Under the pieces are notes generated by a model, which was given only the letters and a program-made list of their open reading frames with translations, made no database searches and was not told the DNA's origin. DNA of 64,000 bases from Methylotenera versatilis 79 (GTDB taxonomy: Bacteria > Pseudomonadota > Gammaproteobacteria > Burkholderiales > Methylophilaceae): assembly GCF_000384375.1 (NCBI RefSeq), contig NZ_ARVX01000001.1, forward strand, positions 806,001-870,000, written 5' to 3'. Of the stretch, positions 17,362 to 29,047 are shown piece by piece. The position numbers and the translations under genes are program-made. The first letter of the stretch is position 1. Each line of letters starts with the position of its first letter.

Positions 17362-18270
17362 ATGGATGAACTAAGACGAATCGATCTCAATTTATTGTTG
17401 ACTCTACATGCGCTATTAACCGAGAAGCACGTCACACGTGCTGCTGTACTCCTGCATAGGAGTCAACCAGCCGTTAGTCATTCACTGTCCCAACTACGAG
17501 CGCACTTCAATGACCCGTTACTGGTAAAACAGAATGGAAAGCTGGGATTAACAACGCGGGCTTATGCTTTACTGCCACCACTTCAAGATGCACTGAACAG
17601 TTTGGATGGATTGTTGGGCGGGAAGATGCAGTTTGATCCTAATCAGATCAAAAGACGTTTTAGATTGGCTATGTCTGATTACGCAACGCGCCTTGTATTA
17701 CCTCGTTTGGTAAAGCATTTACGTGAGTTTGCTCCGGGTATAGATTTGGCAGTGAGCCAGGCGAGCCGAGATGCAATGCTAGTTCAATTGATCGCAGGTG
17801 AGTTGGACTTGGCACTTGGACTATTCCCTGAGGTGCCAGAAAGCATCAAAGTACAGCCACTTTTCTCAGAAGGCTATATCTGCCTAGCGGATAAAAAAAC
17901 AATACCTGACGAAGGTGGATTATCTTTGGATGATTGGCTGAAAAGACCTCATGTTTTAGTTGCCTTACGCCCAGACTCCAATGACGAAATTGAACGGGCT
18001 TTGGCACTGATTGGCAAACAAAGAAGAATCGCAGTTGCATTGCCACATTGGGGTGTGGCAGCGGATTTGATACCAGATACTGATCTTATCCTGACCGTAG
18101 CAACAAGAGGTGTAGAGCATCTAAAACAATTCTATAATCTGCGCCAATTCTCACCACCACTAGAGCTAGCTCAATTTACTTACAAACAAGGATGGCACTC
18201 AAGACAGGACAATGATCCCGCACATGAATGGTTGCGACAAACTGTGGTGGATTGCAGCCAACCTATGTAA
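17362..18270 (+). CDS. LysR-family transcriptional regulator
   Basis: 302 aa. The N-terminal winged helix (MDELRRIDLNLLLTLHALLTEKHVTRAAVLLHRSQPAVSHSLSQLR) is typical of LysR, with a C-terminal type 2 periplasmic-binding effector domain (about 90-295). It is divergent from the DMT transporter with a gap of about 90 bases, the classic layout of a LysR regulator and its target. The effector is unknown. Confidence 0.85.
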   Translation: MDELRRIDLNLLLTLHALLTEKHVTRAAVLLHRSQPAVSHSLSQLRAHFNDPLLVKQNGKLGLTTRAYALLPPLQDALNSLDGLLGGKMQFDPNQIKRRFRLAMSDYATRLVLPRLVKHLREFAPGIDLAVSQASRDAMLVQLIAGELDLALGLFPEVPESIKVQPLFSEGYICLADKKTIPDEGGLSLDDWLKRPHVLVALRPDSNDEIERALALIGKQRRIAVALPHWGVAADLIPDTDLILTVATRGVEHLKQFYNLRQFSPPLELAQFTYKQGWHSRQDNDPAHEWLRQTVVDCSQPM

Positions 18271-18419
18271 TTAAAATTAAGATTGAATATAGTAACAATA
18301 TTAATAAAAGTTCTAACCACACGATTACAATTAAAAGTTAAGTGCTAAAGGGTAACCTTAATTCAAAGAGTGAATGACCGCTTTGGGCCGAACTGGGACA
18401 TATATATTTTGAAAACAAT

Positions 18420-18445
18420 AAAAAAAGCCCTTAAGGGCTTTTTTT
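18420..18445. terminator. Bidirectional terminator between lysR and gyrB
   Basis: A run of A, then AAGCCC-TTAA-GGGCTT, then a run of T: a symmetric hairpin that can end the plus-strand lysR and the minus-strand gyrB transcripts. Confidence 0.85.
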
Positions 18446-18508
18446 AATTAATTCTCTATTTATATGATATTTTGGGAATTATTCGGACTTTTAAGAGAAC
18501 CTACAATC

Positions 18509-20944
<2,436 letters not shown>

Positions 20945-20978
20945 TTATTAGTGGGTTTCTTACTTACTTTTAACGACT

Positions 20979-20994
20979 TGTTTCACGTGAAACT
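20979..20994. promoter_or_regulatory. parS-type site between dnaN and gyrB
   Basis: TGTTTCACGTGAAACT, 15 of 16 bases of the consensus parS palindrome. It is the only one of the four sites that lies on the left side of the origin genes. Confidence 0.8.
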
Positions 20995-21003
20995 TTAATA
21001 AGC

Positions 21004-22104
21004 TTAAATGCGCATTGGCATTACAACATATTTATAATTTTCATCATTCGGAACAGTAATCAAGCAGCTGCTATTGGCATCCGCAAATGAAAAATTGATA
21101 TTCTCATCGCTGACATTATTCAACACATCAATCAAATACGTCACATTAAAACCAATATCCAAACCATCTTGTACATATTCAATTTCCAACTCTTCTTCCG
21201 CTTCTTCTTGCTCGGTATTAGTACTAATCAGCTTCAAATTATTGTTACTTAATACCATGCGAATACCGCGATATTTCTCATTCGATAATATAGAAGCGCG
21301 TTGCATGGCGGTTAATACCGCTAAACGATTCACACTAAACGTATTTTGATGGCCAGTTGGAATCACTCGATGATAATCAGGAAATTTACCATCTATCACT
21401 TTTGAAATTAACCGAATATCACTAAAGGTAAAGTTTACTTGACCTGCATTAATTTCAATAATGACTTCTTGTTCAGAATCATTTAATAATTTAATCAGTT
21501 CTATCACGGTTTTACGCGGAACAATAACATCAGTTTTATCATAACTTTGATTAAGTTTAATCGAACTAAAACTCAAACGATGGCCATCTGTGCCGACTAC
21601 ATTTAAATTATCTTCAACCACTTCTAGTAACAAACCGTTCAAATAGTAGCGAATATCTTGCTGTGCCATTGCAAATTCCACTTGCTTAAATAGTTTTTTC
21701 AATGCTATTTGGCTAATACTGATATTAACACCTTGACCCGTCGCTTTTGTCATCACTGGATAATCAGCAGCGGGTAAGGTCTGTAAATTAAAACGACTTT
21801 TCCCTGCTTTTACCGTCATGCGGCTGTCATTGGTAATCATATCGATTTCAGCTGACTCTGGTAATGAGCGACAAATATCTAAGAATTTTTTAGCTGAAAT
21901 TGTCGTTGATAATTCACCACTGAAGTTGTTTTCAACGTTGAGCGAAATTTGCATTTCTAAATCGGTTGCCGTTAATTGCAATTGATTATTTTTAGCTTCT
22001 AGTAATAAATTAGAAAGTATCGGCAGAGTGTGACGTCTTTCTACAATACTAGTGACATTCATCAATGGTTTTAGCAAAGTTTCGCGATTTATTTTAATTT
22101 GCAT
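21004..22104 (-). CDS. dnaN: DNA polymerase III beta sliding clamp
   Basis: 366 aa, the usual length. Three clamp domains are clear: MQIKINRETLLKPLMNVTSIVERRHTLPILSNLL at the start, YYLNGLLLEV at the second domain and the C-terminal YVVMPMRI ending. Forms the ring that tethers polymerase III. It lies downstream of dnaA with the candidate origin between them. Confidence 0.97.
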   Translation of the reverse strand: MQIKINRETLLKPLMNVTSIVERRHTLPILSNLLLEAKNNQLQLTATDLEMQISLNVENNFSGELSTTISAKKFLDICRSLPESAEIDMITNDSRMTVKAGKSRFNLQTLPAADYPVMTKATGQGVNISISQIALKKLFKQVEFAMAQQDIRYYLNGLLLEVVEDNLNVVGTDGHRLSFSSIKLNQSYDKTDVIVPRKTVIELIKLLNDSEQEVIIEINAGQVNFTFSDIRLISKVIDGKFPDYHRVIPTGHQNTFSVNRLAVLTAMQRASILSNEKYRGIRMVLSNNNLKLISTNTEQEEAEEELEIEYVQDGLDIGFNVTYLIDVLNNVSDENINFSFADANSSCLITVPNDENYKYVVMPMRI

Positions 22105-22394
22105 GGTTTAAATTCCTAAGGTAATACCGATTTTTTTAAGTAGTTAGTTTTTAAATAAATAATAATATATAAAATAACAATAATAGTAATGGCGTTTTTT
22201 TCTGTGTATATCTTTTAAAAAATAATTAAATCAATTAGTTAAGTGCATTTTAATGTTGTTTATAACTAAGTTTATTACTGTGCATTAATTGTGTATTAAA
22301 AATCGCATTAAGTAAAATCGCGTTTTATTCTTATTCTATCCACAAGCTAAAAGTACTTTTATACACAGCCGTTCAACCCTCTAATTCCTATTTA
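22105..22394. other. Candidate origin of replication (dnaN-dnaA intergenic region)
   Basis: Very A+T-rich, with a long stretch (about 22145-22200) almost free of G and C that could serve as the unwinding element. DnaA-box-like sites: TTATACACA at 22359-22367 fits TTATNCACA exactly. One-mismatch sites lie at 22336-22344 (CTATCCACA) and, inverted, at 22203-22211 (TGTGTATAT), 22279-22287 (TGTGCATTA) and 22290-22298 (TGTGTATTA). The dnaA-dnaN gap is a common origin position. Confidence 0.65.
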
Positions 22395-23822
22395 TTAATC
22401 ACGAATCACTTGCGTTAGAAAGCCTAAATCTCGCGCAATCGTTTGATCATTTAAGCGTAACTGCTCAATCTCATCACATGCATGCATCACTGTTGTGTGA
22501 TGACGACTACCAAACGCTTCACCAATCTCAGGGAAGCTATGATTCGTCAATTCGCGCGCAAGGCTCATCGCGATTTGTCGCGGCCGTGCAAAATTACGCG
22601 AACGTTTTTTGCTGTACATCTCGCCGACTTTTATTTTGTAATAATCAGCAACGGTTTTTTGAATATTCTCAATGGTAATTTGTCGACCGCGCACGGCAAT
22701 TAAATCACGTAACGCATCTTTAGCTAAATGAATATCAATGGCGTGACCCGTAAAATTTGCCATCGCCACAATTCTATTTAACGCACCTTCTAATTCGCGC
22801 ACACTAGATCGTATTTGTTTCGCCACAAAAAAAGCTACATCTTCCGAAATATGCACTTTAGATTCTTCCGCTTTTTTAAGCAAAATTGCCACACGCATTT
22901 CCAATTCTGGCGGTTCGACTGCAACCGTTAAACCCCAACTAAAGCGCGTACGCAAGCGCTCATCTACATCTGCAATTTCTTTTGGATAAGTATCGCATGT
23001 GATAACAATCTGTTTTTTCTCTTCAATTAAGGTATTAAAAGCATAGAAAAACTCTTCTTGTGTGCGATTTTTCTTAGCAAAAAATTGAATATCATCGATT
23101 AATAACAGATCTAGCGAATGATATTGACGCTTAAATTCATCAAAAGCTTTATTTTCATAAGCTTTCACTACATCGGATACATAACGTTCCGCATGCAAAT
23201 AACGAATATTGGCGTCAGGTTTTTGTTGTTTTAATTGGTTACCAATGGCTTGCAATAAGTGCGTTTTACCCAAACCCACACCGCCGTAAATAAATAGCGG
23301 GTTATAAGATTGACCAGGATTATCAGCCACTTGAATTGCGGCTGCACGGGCCAACTGATTGGCGCGGCCGGTGACATAATTATCAAAATTAAAACTGCTA
23401 TTTAAGCCAGATGCGCGTTCAGCATTGCGAGGAACCGCTATTTTAATTGGCGTATCTTTTTTAGATGAACTTTGTGTTTCATTGGCTTTTTGCAAAGGCG
23501 AACGGATAATGTCGCTGAAATTTTGAGCAGGATTTTTTCTAAGATTATTCTTCTCTGTATTTTCAGGCTTGGATGGATTAATACACAATTCAACGGTGAA
23601 ATTATTAGGCAATAATTCTGCTGCAATCGATTCAATTTTGCTTAGAAACCGGTCTTTTACCCATTGCTGCACAAATTTATTTGGCGCAAGCACGCGAATG
23701 GCATTGCTTCCCTGAGCGTTTTCAATCAACTCTGTTTGCAGCGGTTTAATCCAGGTATTGAATTGCTGTGTTGATAACTCTTGTTCAAAACGCCTCAGGC
23801 AAGTAGGCCAAAAATTATGCAT
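22395..23822 (-). CDS. dnaA: Chromosomal replication initiator DnaA
   Basis: 475 aa from the ATG at 23822, which begins MHNFWPTCLRRFEQELS like other DnaA N-termini and has GGGAGGG ten bases upstream; a longer frame to 23894 is rejected. Domain I about 1-85, linker to about 140, AAA+ domain with Walker A GGVGLGKTH and Walker B LLLIDDIQFF, and the C-terminal helix-turn-helix domain with GEAFGSRHHTTVMHACDEIE. The signature has His-His where E. coli has Asp-His (D433). Binds DnaA boxes and opens the origin. Confidence 0.96.
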   Translation of the reverse strand: MHNFWPTCLRRFEQELSTQQFNTWIKPLQTELIENAQGSNAIRVLAPNKFVQQWVKDRFLSKIESIAAELLPNNFTVELCINPSKPENTEKNNLRKNPAQNFSDIIRSPLQKANETQSSSKKDTPIKIAVPRNAERASGLNSSFNFDNYVTGRANQLARAAAIQVADNPGQSYNPLFIYGGVGLGKTHLLQAIGNQLKQQKPDANIRYLHAERYVSDVVKAYENKAFDEFKRQYHSLDLLLIDDIQFFAKKNRTQEEFFYAFNTLIEEKKQIVITCDTYPKEIADVDERLRTRFSWGLTVAVEPPELEMRVAILLKKAEESKVHISEDVAFFVAKQIRSSVRELEGALNRIVAMANFTGHAIDIHLAKDALRDLIAVRGRQITIENIQKTVADYYKIKVGEMYSKKRSRNFARPRQIAMSLARELTNHSFPEIGEAFGSRHHTTVMHACDEIEQLRLNDQTIARDLGFLTQVIRD

Positions 23823-24130
23823 CTGTTTTCTGCCCTCCCAAGCGTTAGTGTTGTGAATGCGTTTATAATGAATGGCTTGCACATTTATATGCACCGTTAA
23901 TCATCCATACGCAGGTTAGTTAACCATTATTTTTAGTGAGTTTTTCATGAAAAAACGCTAGAGCAAAACTAGAGTAAAAACCGTGCGTTAATCTTTCTAT
24001 TTTAGCTTGTTTACTCTTACTTATCCACAGGCAATTAGCTTGATTGTTAAACTAAATATCGGTTGACAAAACAACACTTAATCGTGTTTAATAGAGGGCT
24101 TTGTTGCATATTGCTTTTGCGGAGAATTAA
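23823..24130. other. dnaA-rpmH intergenic region with a DnaA box
   Basis: About 308 bases between the divergent dnaA and rpmH genes. It has one perfect DnaA box, TTATCCACA at 24021-24029, plus the rpmH promoter. In many bacteria this gap is part of the origin or a site of DnaA autoregulation. With only one perfect box here, either role is possible. Confidence 0.6.
24063..24092 (+). promoter_or_regulatory. rpmH promoter
   Basis: TTGACA at 24063-24068 and TTTAAT at 24087-24092, 18 bases apart, upstream of rpmH (start 24131). The -35 box is exact and the -10 box has four of six consensus bases. Drives the rpmH-rnpA-yidD-yidC set. Confidence 0.65.
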
Positions 24131-24265
24131 ATGAAACGTACTTACCAACCTTCTAAAACACGTCGTGCACGTACACATGGCTTTTTAGTACGCATGAAAA
24201 CTAAAGGTGGCCGTGCTGTTATTGCAGCTCGTCGCGCTAAAGGTCGTTCGCGTCTAGGTCTTTAA
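24131..24265 (+). CDS. rpmH: Ribosomal protein bL34
   Basis: 44 aa: starts [20 protein letters not shown] and ends in AKGRSRLGL, diagnostic for bL34 of the large ribosomal subunit. Very basic. A ribosome binding site GGAG lies ten bases upstream of the ATG. First gene of the rightward operon next to the origin. Confidence 0.98.
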   Translation: MKRTYQPSKTRRARTHGFLVRMKTKGGRAVIAARRAKGRSRLGL

Positions 24266-24352
24266 TATTCTTAAGTTTTTAAGTTAAAGGCTTTTAATGA
24301 TTAACGTTAATTGCCTACTTAATACTTAAGTATGAGTACTTAATGATAGAAA

Positions 24353-24721
24353 ATGGTTAAGTTTAGTTTACCTAAACAAGCCAAGCTAATTAAAACGGAT
24401 GATTTCTCATCCGTTTTTAATTTGCGACAACGAATTGCAACACCTTATTTGGTGATGCGGTTTAAACCAAATGCATTGAATGGGCCGCGTTTGGGTTTGA
24501 TTGTGGCAAAAAAAACAGCCAAATTAGCGGTTAAACGTAATTATATGCGGCGTGTTTTACGGGAATTATTTAGATTAAGCCAGCATGATTTACCCGCAAT
24601 CGATTTGGTGATTCAGGCTCAAAAAGCCTTTGAAAAAGCCGATTTTAATAGGATTAAACATGAGTTTGAACAGTTAACGTTTAAGTTAATTGCAAAGAAT
24701 TCAGTAAAAACAGATGCATAG
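24353..24721 (+). CDS. rnpA: Ribonuclease P protein component
   Basis: 122 aa basic protein with the N-terminal FSLPKQAKLIKTDDFSSVF segment and the RNR-type motif, here KLAVKRNYMRRVLRELFR (about 58-75). This is the signature that contacts RNase P RNA. Helps process tRNA 5' ends. It lies between rpmH and yidD as usual. Confidence 0.95.
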   Translation: MVKFSLPKQAKLIKTDDFSSVFNLRQRIATPYLVMRFKPNALNGPRLGLIVAKKTAKLAVKRNYMRRVLRELFRLSQHDLPAIDLVIQAQKAFEKADFNRIKHEFEQLTFKLIAKNSVKTDA

Positions 24722-24754
24722 CACCACATGCATGTATATTTGCAAACTGTGAAC

Positions 24755-24976
24755 ATGGCAAAATTGATGACACGATTTTTAATCGCTTTTATTCGATTAT
24801 ATCAAATTGCATTAAGTCCATTTTTTGGACAACAATGTCGATTCCATCCAACTTGTTCGCATTATGCAATTGCCTGTATACAAAAACATGGCGCTATTCG
24901 TGGTGCCGGTTTAAGTGTCAAAAGATTGGCGCGTTGCCATCCTTGGCATGCTGGTGGTAGCGACCCTGTACCTTAA
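24755..24976 (+). CDS. yidD: Membrane protein insertion efficiency factor YidD
   Basis: 73 aa from ATG 24755 (a longer frame starts at 24728). The family blocks [42 protein letters not shown] and [13 protein letters not shown] are all present, with the conserved Cys residues. Thought to assist YidC-dependent membrane insertion. The exact start is uncertain. Confidence 0.92.
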   Translation: MAKLMTRFLIAFIRLYQIALSPFFGQQCRFHPTCSHYAIACIQKHGAIRGAGLSVKRLARCHPWHAGGSDPVP

Positions 24977-25049
24977 TATTACTTTGTCTAAATATTTATT
25001 AAGTAACCAATTTAACAAACGCAATAACTAAAGATCGATTATAGAAACC

Positions 25050-26681
25050 ATGGATACACGCCGTTTAATTTTATTTGTTATTTTTTCTTTTTCAATCATG
25101 ATGTTATGGGATGCTTGGCAGCAAAAGAATAATCCCGCACCGATAGTTCAAACATCACCTGCTACCAATGGCGTAGCAACAGCAGGCAGCGCGGCTGGCG
25201 TGTCGCAAACAAATGTTAATGACGGTAGTTTCAAGCTGACTAATGGCCAGCGCATTAAAGTAAAAACCGATTTATTTGAAGCGGAAATTGATACAATCGG
25301 CGGTGACTTGCGCCATTTGGTATTAAACAAGCATGCTGCGTCTAATAGCAAAGATGGTAATTTTGTATTAATGGATGATGCATTCAAGCCAATGTTTTAT
25401 GTGGCGCAATCGGGTTTAATGGGCGCAGATTTACCGAATCATAAATCACAGTTTACCAGTACCGCCGATAGTTATACGCTAGTAGATGGTCAAGAGTCGC
25501 AAGAAGTACGTCTTACTTGGGCTGGTAACGGCGTAACAGTCGATAAAATCTATACTTTCCACCGCAACAATTACGTGATTGATGTGCGTTATCAAATCAA
25601 TAATGCCAGCTCAGCAGCAATCACGCCTTCAGCTTATTACCAAATTGTGCACGATAGTGAATCGAATCAAGGTTCTATGATGATGCCAACCTTTACAGGC
25701 GGCGCGTATTTTACTGAAGCAGATAAATTTAAAAAGATTAAATTTAGCGAGATGGCAAAAACCAACTTATCTAAAACCACTAAAGATGGTTGGGTTGGGT
25801 TGGTGCAACATTATTTTGCCAGTGCGTGGATTCCAAAAGCAGGTGTTGAGCGCGAGTTTTATACCAAAAAATTATCTGACAATATTTATGCGGTAGGTGT
25901 TGTAACGCCGAATGCAAGTATTGCCGCTGGCACAACCACGGAATTTGGCGCGCAATTATTCGCAGGCCCACAAAATGAAGATGTATTAACCAAAGCGGCA
26001 CCAGGCTTAGAATACGCGGTAGATTACGGATGGTTAACCATTATTGCTAAGCCATTATTTTGGGTGCTATCTAAAATCCATAGCCTTGTTAATAACTGGG
26101 GCGTGGCGATTATTTTGCTAACAATATTGATTAAAGCGGCATTTTTCCCACTTTCTGCAGCCAGCTATAAATCAATGGCGCAAATGCGTGAACTAGCACC
26201 GCGTTTGCAAAGTATGAAAGAAAAATTCGGCGATGATAAGCAAAAGATGCAACAAGCGATGCTTGAATTGTATCGCACGGAAAAGATCAATCCAATGGGT
26301 GGTTGTTTACCAATTATTGTGCAAATACCTGTTTTCATTGCACTTTACTGGGTATTGCTTGCTTCTATAGAGTTGCGTCATGCACCATTCTTTGGTTGGA
26401 TTCAAGATTTATCTGCTACCGATCCATGGTTTATTTTGCCTATTTTGATGGGCTCAACCATGATTATTCAAACTTTCCTTAACCCAGCGCCGACAGATCC
26501 TATTCAAGCTAAAGTGATGAAAGTCATGCCTGTGGTATTTAGTGTGTTCTTCTTCTTCTTTCCTGCTGGATTGGTGTTGTATTGGTTGGTGAACAATATA
26601 TTGTCTATCGCGCAACAATGGTATGTGAACAAAACCATTCACGCGGCGGCATTGGCAAAAAAAGGCAACATCAAAAAATAG
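25050..26681 (+). CDS. yidC: Membrane protein insertase YidC
   Basis: 543 aa. N-terminal membrane anchor (MDTRRLILFVIFSFSIMMLWDAWQ), large periplasmic domain (about 55-340), and the conserved five-helix insertase core (about 350-530) with the basic loop MREL.PRLQSMKEKFGDDKQKM and the NPMGGCLPIIVQIPVFIALYWVL segment. Inserts and folds inner-membrane proteins, alone or with SecYEG. Confidence 0.97.
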   Translation: MDTRRLILFVIFSFSIMMLWDAWQQKNNPAPIVQTSPATNGVATAGSAAGVSQTNVNDGSFKLTNGQRIKVKTDLFEAEIDTIGGDLRHLVLNKHAASNSKDGNFVLMDDAFKPMFYVAQSGLMGADLPNHKSQFTSTADSYTLVDGQESQEVRLTWAGNGVTVDKIYTFHRNNYVIDVRYQINNASSAAITPSAYYQIVHDSESNQGSMMMPTFTGGAYFTEADKFKKIKFSEMAKTNLSKTTKDGWVGLVQHYFASAWIPKAGVEREFYTKKLSDNIYAVGVVTPNASIAAGTTTEFGAQLFAGPQNEDVLTKAAPGLEYAVDYGWLTIIAKPLFWVLSKIHSLVNNWGVAIILLTILIKAAFFPLSAASYKSMAQMRELAPRLQSMKEKFGDDKQKMQQAMLELYRTEKINPMGGCLPIIVQIPVFIALYWVLLASIELRHAPFFGWIQDLSATDPWFILPILMGSTMIIQTFLNPAPTDPIQAKVMKVMPVVFSVFFFFFPAGLVLYWLVNNILSIAQQWYVNKTIHAAALAKKGNIKK

Positions 26682-26721
26682 GCGTTGTGTATCGCCTGCT
26701 TTAATGATCTGGTGAAACCGC

Positions 26722-28065
26722 ATGTTAAATTCAATTGATACCATTGCCGCCATTGCCACAGCCAGTGGCGCCGGTGGTATTGGTGTTGTGCGAGTTTCTG
26801 GGCCATTAAGTAATTTCATCGCAACACAAACTCTGGGCGCATGCCCTGCCCCGCGTCATGCGGCATATTTGCCGTTTTACGATGAACATCAACAGTTAAT
26901 CGATCGCGGTATCGCGATTTATTATCAAAATCCACACTCCTACACTGGCGAAGATGTCTTAGAGTTGCAAGCGCATGGCGGCACCGCGTTGATGCAATTA
27001 TTATTGGCCCGCTGCGTTCAACTAGGCGCACGTCAAGCTGAACCAGGTGAATTCACTAAACGCGCTTACTTGAATGACAAAATAGATTTAGCCCAAGCTG
27101 AAGCGGTTGCAGATGTGATTAATGCAACAACTATTGAAGCTGCACGTAGTGCGATGCGCTCATTGTCAGGCGAGTTTTCAAATAGCGTTAATACCGTATT
27201 AGCCAAATTAATTAATTTGCGCATGTATGTAGAAGCTTGTTTGGATTTCCCCGAAGAAGAAATCGATTTTATTACACAGGGAAATGTCGCTGTAAAACTG
27301 GCTGCAATTGCGCAGGAATTAAAATCGGTATTTGCAAAAGCCAAACAAGGCAGCTTATTACGTGAAGGCATGCATATCGTATTAGTCGGTCGGCCAAATG
27401 TTGGGAAATCCAGTTTGATGAACCAATTAAGTGGTGAAGAAATCGCAATTGTTACACCGATTGCTGGAACCACACGAGATTCTATTAAAAGTTTTATACA
27501 AATCAATGGCTTACCTTTACATATTATTGATACGGCTGGTTTGCGCGATACAGAAGACGAAGTAGAAAAGATTGGAATTGCCCGAACATATCAAGCACTA
27601 GAAAACGCGCAGATCGCATTATTGTTGGTAGATGTGGCTCATGGTATTGGGGGGACTGAAAAAATCGTTTTAGACCGCTTGCCGCAAGGAATCAGCAAAA
27701 TTTGGGTACATAATAAAATAGATGCGACCAAAGAATCTGCAAAAATCACAGAAATTGCTGGTGAAACGCATATTTACCTATCGGCCAAAACTGGCGAAGG
27801 CATTTCTTTATTGAAACAGCATTTATTAAATATCGCGGGCTATCAGCAAAATGCTGAGGGTGTTTTTATGGCGCGCACGCGACATTTGAGCGCGTTAACA
27901 CAAGTGGAAAACCACTTAACCAACGCAGCAGCGCAAATCAATGCAGCAGAGTTAGTAGCTGAAGAGTTAAAATTAGCGCAGGAAGCGCTAAGCAGCATTA
28001 CAGGTGAATTTACACCAGATGATTTATTGGGTGAAATTTTCAGTAAATTTTGTATAGGTAAATAA
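26722..28065 (+). CDS. mnmE: tRNA modification GTPase MnmE
   Basis: 447 aa. N-terminal tetrahydrofolate-binding domain (starting [22 protein letters not shown]), helical domain, G domain with [28 protein letters not shown] and HNKIDAT motifs, and the C-terminal CIGK with the essential Cys. Acts with MnmG to install carboxymethylaminomethyl at U34 of tRNAs. Confidence 0.97.
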   Translation: MLNSIDTIAAIATASGAGGIGVVRVSGPLSNFIATQTLGACPAPRHAAYLPFYDEHQQLIDRGIAIYYQNPHSYTGEDVLELQAHGGTALMQLLLARCVQLGARQAEPGEFTKRAYLNDKIDLAQAEAVADVINATTIEAARSAMRSLSGEFSNSVNTVLAKLINLRMYVEACLDFPEEEIDFITQGNVAVKLAAIAQELKSVFAKAKQGSLLREGMHIVLVGRPNVGKSSLMNQLSGEEIAIVTPIAGTTRDSIKSFIQINGLPLHIIDTAGLRDTEDEVEKIGIARTYQALENAQIALLLVDVAHGIGGTEKIVLDRLPQGISKIWVHNKIDATKESAKITEIAGETHIYLSAKTGEGISLLKQHLLNIAGYQQNAEGVFMARTRHLSALTQVENHLTNAAAQINAAELVAEELKLAQEALSSITGEFTPDDLLGEIFSKFCIGK

Positions 28066-28096
28066 TCAGGCTCAATATAAAACATTAAGCACAGAT

Positions 28097-28123
28097 AAAA
28101 AAGGCGCCAAAAGCGCCTTTTTT
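28097..28123. terminator. Bidirectional terminator after mnmE
   Basis: An A run, then GGCGC-CAAAA-GCGCC, then six T. It serves both mnmE (plus) and the convergent DUF2853 gene (minus). Confidence 0.85.
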
Positions 28124-28143
28124 AATACAAAAAATGGATTAAC

Positions 28144-28476
28144 TTATTTAACAAAATTAGCTAATAGATTGTATTTTTCCGCTAACAAATAGTAGAAAAC
28201 CAAGCGCGATTTCTGGCGATCTTCTTTTACTTTTGCACAAATTTCATCAATAGCCGCATCTAGCACAGCATCTGAATGTGTCAGACCTAATTTTTTCTTT
28301 AAAAAGTTCTCACGTACAGTTTGCTTCTCAGTCGGGTCACCACATGATACAAGGCGAGAGTCTTGTTTAGATAAAACTAAGGCATACGTTCTTGCCATGC
28401 CTTGCAGCGCAGCATCATTGATGTTGGAAGTGTATTTTGCGAGTGTAGCTTTATGTTCTTGAATATCGGCCATCAT
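28144..28476 (-). CDS. DUF2853 family protein
   Basis: 110 aa. The segments DSRLVSCGDPTEKQTVRENFLKK and KSRLVFYYLLAEKY are typical of DUF2853, a small all-helical family of unknown function. AGGAGAAA precedes two tandem ATG codons, so the start is 28476 or 28473. Isolated minus-strand gene among rightward genes. Probably cytoplasmic, since no signal is seen. Confidence 0.8.
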   Translation of the reverse strand: MMADIQEHKATLAKYTSNINDAALQGMARTYALVLSKQDSRLVSCGDPTEKQTVRENFLKKKLGLTHSDAVLDAAIDEICAKVKEDRQKSRLVFYYLLAEKYNLLANFVK

Positions 28477-28673
28477 TTTCTCCTAAACTAATTTGTAAAA
28501 CTCAATTTTACGGAATATTACTTAAGGCATAAGTGCTAAATATCAAGGCTGGATAGCATACTAAATGACGGATTGCCCAGTTTTGATATTTAGTACATTA
28601 CAGTATTCGCCCCCATTACTATAGGCGCGTCGCTGAGCATGGTCAAGGGCTGGCCATGTAAATGATTGTGAAG

Positions 28674-28689
28674 TGTTTCACGTGAAACA
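28674..28689. promoter_or_regulatory. parS site (perfect consensus)
   Basis: TGTTTCACGTGAAACA, the exact 16-bp palindrome bound by ParB. It lies 4 kb from parB. Confidence 0.93.
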
Positions 28690-28893
28690 ATGTGAGTTAT
28701 TTCTACATATGGAACAATTACAGCAACAGTTTTTCGTAAATATTAAAGTTACTTCTAAAATGTAGCTAAATAATATTTTTATTTGAGAGATATCAAAAAA
28801 TCATCTCGATTTTTTGATTAAACGACATGGGACTAAGACTGGGAGTTGCCGCAATGGGCATATAAGCTATTTTAAAATCAGGGTTAAATATAT

Positions 28894-28909
28894 TGTTCCA
28901 CGTGGAACA
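28894..28909. promoter_or_regulatory. parS-like site, TTCC variant
   Basis: TGTTCCACGTGGAACA, a fully symmetric variant of parS with compensating changes in both half-sites (T to C and A to G). It keeps the core CACGTG and is probably also a ParB site. Confidence 0.8.
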
Positions 28910-29047
28910 TGCTAAAAAGACAAATATTAACTCGTTATATCTTGCTGTTTTTAAATGACTTAACGCCCTCTTTGCAGTAAAATCTAATGCTTTACACAAT
29001 TCATGTAATCTGGATTGTTAACTTATTGAAGTGTAAGCACTATTTAA

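Larger units (their letters stand above)
28477..29047. other. parS-bearing intergenic region upstream of mnmG
   Basis: About 570 bases. It contains two parS palindromes 220 bases apart (listed separately) and no supported gene; a short minus-strand frame at 28793-28999 lacks family features. This is probably the main centromere segment. Confidence 0.6.

Noticed and set aside
22478-22703. Two overlapping frames opposite dnaA
   Set aside because: Antisense to dnaA and without family features.
23823-23894. Longer DnaA start
   Set aside because: The N-terminal extension is not like other DnaA proteins, while ATG 23822 has a good Shine-Dalgarno sequence.
24728-24754. Longer YidD start at 24728
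   Set aside because: The family begins near [11 protein letters not shown] and there is no ribosome binding site before 24728.
28793-28999. Minus-strand 68-codon frame in the parS region
   Set aside because: It contains the variant parS site, lacks a family match and a good start site, and is in an A+T-rich gap.
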